The position numbers were made by a program, and so were the translations under genes. DNA of 64,000 nucleotides, taken from Pteria penguin. Taxonomy: Eukaryota > Mollusca > Bivalvia > Pterioida > Pteriidae. The notes under the pieces were generated by a model. It did no database searches. It was not told where the DNA came from and worked only from the letters and a program-made list of their open reading frames with translations. This document shows positions 61,566-64,000 of the stretch, piece by piece (position 1 is the stretch's first letter; each line of letters starts with the position of its first letter). The stretch covers positions 61,025,983 through 61,089,982 of the forward strand of contig CM068580.1 in assembly GCA_035048485.1 (NCBI GenBank), given 5' to 3'.

Positions 61566-64000
61566 ATAAAAGTGAAAAGGTGCAGGGACTCGCAGCAAGT
61601 GTAAGCCACACAATGACTGAACGCATTCCTTCTTTAGATAAAGGGTACCAGAAAACTACAAAAATTAGTCGAAAACAAATTGCAATCAATTCTTTATTCA
61701 ATTTGAGATTCAGTATCAAAATTATGACACCTCAAAACAATTATGCACTCAAGGAAATAAGGAAAACCTTCATGTATTAACACAAAAATATAGTACAACA
61801 TAATATTCTAATTATTGGTATGCATAAAGTATTTTACCAAAAACCAGTATACTCAAAACAATCAACAAAACAATAAAATTGCACATGGTGCCAAGACTAC
61901 AAAATACTTGGAATCTTACGTTTTATAACATATTTTGCTTGAATTGATAAACTGTCAGAAAGCAGTTCCTGTAAAGCTGTTAAAGCCTTGGTCTGCAAGA
62001 TATAAAACTTTGTATTTGCAATTTATCAATATACAAAATTTACAAATGTCTGTTTAGGACAGAAGTACGATTAATATCATATCGCCACGATCTCTAAAAT
62101 TTTTAAACCTTTAAGTTATTTGCATCTATCGGTCATAAAATATCGAAACAAGATTTCTTTGTTAATCATAATGCAAAAGCAAATGATATCCTCAAAAAGA
62201 AAGGTCAGAAACCTTTTTCATTACTAAGAATTCAAATAGATATTTTTATAAGAATTAAAGTCACAATTCTTACACAGTGTCTGTGCGTTGTAGCGATGTT
62301 GTTGGAAAATAATGGCGAAAACAAAGTTGTGAATAATGAAAAAGCAGTAAGTATATCATTTTTCAGTACAGGATGGAAACGCAATGATACACGCAAGTGT
62401 CAACGAACACTACAAATCAACATGATATATATACATATGTCTCCTTCCCCTAATCCATGATATAATTAACTTCAAAACAAATGGATGACAAAAGTATTTA
62501 CAAATGACTTTGGAAGAAAACTAATACCAAATCCAAATGTAAAGCGAAACTAAACACATGCTCAGAATATACATCTATCAGACCTAAAATTACAGTTCAA
62601 ATGTATGACTTGTATAATGCAAAATGTATAATATCGATCTTCATGTGTGCAATACAGAACAATGTACGATCCAATTCTAGTGAGACCACATATTTCAGAA
62701 TGTTATATTGGTGTTCAAGTATGCTTGCACATATTCTATGAGACATTTTGCAATTTGAGAAGTTCAGTAGTTTTCATTGTCTATATCAGAAACAAAATAG
62801 TTGATTGTTTACCAACTGACTTTACAAAGCATAATGTCTATGCAGTGATATTTTTTCCACTTTCATAAAGTCCTCCTAACTTTTTAACTTTTTCAATTGA
62901 GAAAACCCACATGAATCACCACTTGAATTTCAAAAATTGTAAAAATTTGTTCTCTTTGAAGACTCTCTAATACTTAAAAGGATAAAAGATTAGCTCACCA
63001 TTCGTATTCTATGGGAAATATTTTGCATTTCTACCTGTACTTAAATATAATTCTGTAATTTTCCTTTACGTAGGGAAAATCTGAATAAATTTTAGGAAAA
63101 CATAACATATACTTCTGGGAGAGAAAACATATGACATTCAAAGGAATAGGATATATCAATAAAAAAAAATCCAAAATAACTAAACCCCCCCCCCTCACTG
63201 CTAGGCAGTTTTTTCAGGGTTGATGAATTTGTCAATATCAGAACAACCAAATGTAAATGAGACCCTATTTGTCCAGCACTGAAGAGAACTCTTTTTTTCT
63301 CATGTCTAGAGTCTAAAACAAATTTACACAGGACCTACTTATGATGTCATATTTAACAATCATTACTTGGATATGTTAAGTTTGGGTATGAGACTCACTG
63401 AATGAAAAAATAAATATGGGTCATTCATTTGATACAGCATATCATGTAAAACATAGTGGTACAATGTATCACAAGACCAAGTGAAAGATGAAGTGGAGAA
63501 AGATATCTATTCATTTTTCATACTAACGATAGATACTTCTCGATCAAAAAACAAAATTCATGAACACAAAACCTCTGATTCATTTCACAAAATAATCTCC
63601 AACACTTTAATCCATATAAGACTTCAGAAAAAATAAATGCATACTGGTACATAAACTTCATAGATGTAAATGAAGACCAATATATAAATAAAAACAGTAT
63701 AATTATAAATAAACTATCATGTACTTAATATGATCAACCTACTAGGGGCATTCATGTATACATGTACATGTATAAATTCATTTCGAACCTTATTATTATT
63801 TGAATTCCTGAAAGATTAAAATGAATAAGATGTAGATGAAATTTATGTATTAAAGCACAATATCACCTCTTTGGAAAATGTACCCTTTGATATTTTACCT
63901 ATTTAAATCTGTATGAACAAAAATCTCCTAAAACTCAAAATTCCTTTCTAGTTAATCATATGTGTACACGTATAACATTAAGCATCGGTACATATATATT
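61566..64000. other. AT-rich tail, no gene recognised; possible minus-strand 3' UTR
   Basis: There is no sustained coding frame and no matched repeat for over 2.3 kb, unlike the rest of the window. On the minus strand an AATAAA occurs at about 61,692-61,697, so the segment could be the long 3' UTR of a minus-strand gene to the right. This is inference only. Confidence 0.3.

Noticed and set aside
1..64000. CRISPR array, operon or prokaryotic system
   Set aside because: Spliced genes, SINEs and LINEs show a eukaryotic animal genome; the regular repeats are tandem without spacers.

Overview
This is a eukaryotic, AT-rich, intron-rich animal window, most likely from a bivalve mollusc. The inference rests on metazoan gene structure (GT-AG introns of about 0.1-4.5 kb, AATAAA signals), two animal genes, and repeat types I associate with bivalve genomes: tRNA-Arg-like SINEs ending in AATCAATCAATC, elements that start with a hairpin and (GTCT)n, and fold-back elements. 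Species cannot be fixed from the sequence alone.

Layout. (1) About 1-1,400, minus strand: gag-like ORFs of a retroelement, probably DIRS/tyrosine-recombinase type, running off the left edge, with a frameshift. (2) 5,523-10,874, plus strand: six exons of a peroxisomal sarcosine oxidase / L-pipecolate oxidase (PIPOX) gene ending in the peroxisomal signal SKL. The N-terminal FAD-binding exon(s), about 95 residues, were not found in the window. (3) 11,000-23,900: a gene-free, repeat-rich interval with a 5'-truncated LINE flanked by a 15-bp target-site duplication, arrays of short palindromes, a 1.2-kb fold-back element, and retroelement relics on both strands. (4) 23,979-59,900, plus strand: a complete POLR1A gene, the largest subunit of RNA polymerase I. 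It has 32 coding exons that join in frame to 5,142 nt (1,713 residues plus stop), and an AATAAA 8 nt after the stop. Its introns carry many SINEs, fold-back elements, minisatellites and DNA-transposon remnants. (5) 59,914-64,000: repeat remnants, then unassigned AT-rich sequence that could be the 3' UTR of a minus-strand gene beyond the right edge.

The two genes share strand but no evident pathway: POLR1A transcribes rRNA in the nucleolus, PIPOX oxidises N-methyl or cyclic amino acids in peroxisomes. I saw no operon-like, CRISPR or defence system. The most interesting points are a GC-AG intron in POLR1A, a minisatellite that reiterates the intron-19 splice donor, several long fold-back elements inside introns, and datable nested insertions.
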